Under the pieces are notes generated by a model. It did no database searches, was not told the origin of the DNA, and was given only the letters and a program-made list of their open reading frames with translations. The position numbers were made by a program, and so were the translations under genes. A stretch of DNA of 64,000 nt, from NCBI GenBank assembly GCA_029718625.1, contig CM056395.1, positions 24,166,899-24,230,898 on the forward strand, read 5' to 3'. This DNA comes from Synaphobranchus kaupii (lineage: Eukaryota > Chordata > Actinopteri > Anguilliformes > Synaphobranchidae). How positions within the stretch are numbered: position 1 is the stretch's first letter; every line of letters begins with the position of its first letter. Shown one piece after another: positions 63,131 to 64,000 of the stretch.

Positions 63131-63344
63131 ATAATACAAGTCTTGAATGAAAAAAATAAACATGATGCGCTGAAAATATCTTCAAAAATATATTTTTATT
63201 TTATTGTTATTGAATGTCCCTTGTAGTGTAGGCTTCAGTGTAGTAGAATATATAGTTATTGAATGTCCCCTTGTAGTGTAGGTTTCAGCATAGTAGAATA
63301 TATGGTTATTGTTATTAAGACCAGAGACTCATGTGTCATGTGAC
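63131..63344 (+). repeat. Unnamed interspersed repeat B, copy 2 with internal duplication
   Basis: Matches 36052-36205. A 49/50-bp segment (TTATTGAATGTCCC through GTAGAATATATAG) is tandemly duplicated at 63207-63305. Confidence 0.65.
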
Positions 63345-64000
63345 TAACATGAATTGCCAGGTCTTAGGAGGATATAGAAGAACAGTCTTGATGTTTGAAT
63401 TGAAAAGTTTTATTTTGGTTTTGAATGAGAGGTTATTTGATCTGCAGAAAGCTTGCTTAGAAATGCTAAAAGAAGTCCTAAAAGTAGGGAGTTGTGTCCT
63501 GGATACTTTGCTACATAAAAGAAGGACTGATTTTAGGATACAAATTACAAAGTGTCCATTCTAGCTTGGACCCAGTGCATAAACTGGCATAAATAGCCAC
63601 TTCATGCTTATGCTGCAGCCAGAATGTATCTGAAACGTCCCATCCAACGTCCTATTAACATTTTATCTATCAACATAACAGTTCCCCTGCATGAAGCAGA
63701 TAAACCATGTTGTGTTGATTAACTCCCCGCATGAGGTCGGATTAGGATAGACTCTGTATTTCATTAGGCTGTTGACATCCTAATAAATTCCTCAGTGCTT
63801 TCCCCTGCCAAGAGTAACAAGGGACTGTTGAGGAAGTATGATCATCTACGCTGCCCTATACTCTCCCTAAAACCTCCCACAATTCCGGACTTACCTGGAG
63901 GATTCCTTTTTAGGACTCCTCATCCACTCTTTCAGTAATGCTTTAGGTAATGCTTTCAGTAAGGATTAATTGTCATGTGGCTGTATGAGAATGTGGAATC
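63345..64000. other. Unique DNA, no gene seen
   Basis: A 77-codon ORF at 63331-63564 has no recognised domain. Confidence 0.4.

Overview
The window is vertebrate, almost certainly teleost, nuclear DNA. It is AT-rich and non-coding, with long dinucleotide arrays, many minisatellites and a dense layer of fish-type transposable elements. A tRNA-headed SINE whose 3' end matches the tail of an L2-clade LINE (the UnaSINE1/UnaL2 pairing described in eels) occurs several times, next to a long L2 reverse-transcriptase ORF. This makes an elopomorph (eel, tarpon or bonefish group) my best guess; the species is inferred, not shown. There is no operon, CRISPR array, rRNA or true tRNA gene, and no recognisable multi-exon host gene. 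The only host-like coding piece is an unidentified open frame on the minus strand at 43.03-43.30 kb that could be a last exon.

Layout. 0-2.3 kb: unique DNA. 2.28-4.65 kb: a (TA)n tract hit by two different Tc1-like elements side by side, one of them then split by a Rex1-like LINE. 7.9-12.4 kb: a foldback MITE, a 24-bp minisatellite, a second Tc1-like copy and a 46-bp minisatellite. 14.8-16.6 kb: (TG)n and a 24-bp minisatellite. 18.5-21.3 kb: a Tc1-like copy of the second family, a long-hairpin element and a 508-bp TTAA-flanked MITE. 23.6-29.5 kb: a SINE, a 25-copy CCAAT-bearing minisatellite, a 3-kb 24/26-bp minisatellite invaded by a CR1/Rex1-like LINE, and a 13-copy GC-rich minisatellite. 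30.9-33.6 kb: GT-rich DNA, an intact-looking SINE and (GT)49. 35-36.9 kb: a cluster of three MITEs and two other repeats. 37.9-40.1 kb: (TA)n and (CA)n arrays. 41.3-44.5 kb: more MITEs, the unidentified ORF and a CpG-rich patch. 46.8 kb: a 19-bp minisatellite with six CACGTG sites. 49.1-54.6 kb: a second SINE type, a MITE and a SINE remnant. 57.3-59.1 kb: a 5'-truncated L2 LINE with a 509-codon open frame. 59.6-60.6 kb: a third copy of the first Tc1 family and an inverted SINE pair. 62.7-63.3 kb: an RTE-like LINE remnant and an unnamed repeat.

How the parts relate. The L2 element and the SINEs share the 3' stem-loop and TGTAA-type tail, so L2 machinery probably moved the SINEs. The three short Tc1-like copies of family 1 share one internal deletion and one frameshift, so they spread as a non-autonomous family mobilised in trans. 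The minisatellites are not protein genes; the long ORFs over them are products of periodicity. I found no convincing new molecular system. The most unusual items are the tandem arrays that multiply transcription-factor-like sites (CCAAT, GC box, CACGTG), the nested insertion at 2.3-4.6 kb, and the unidentified ORF at 43 kb.
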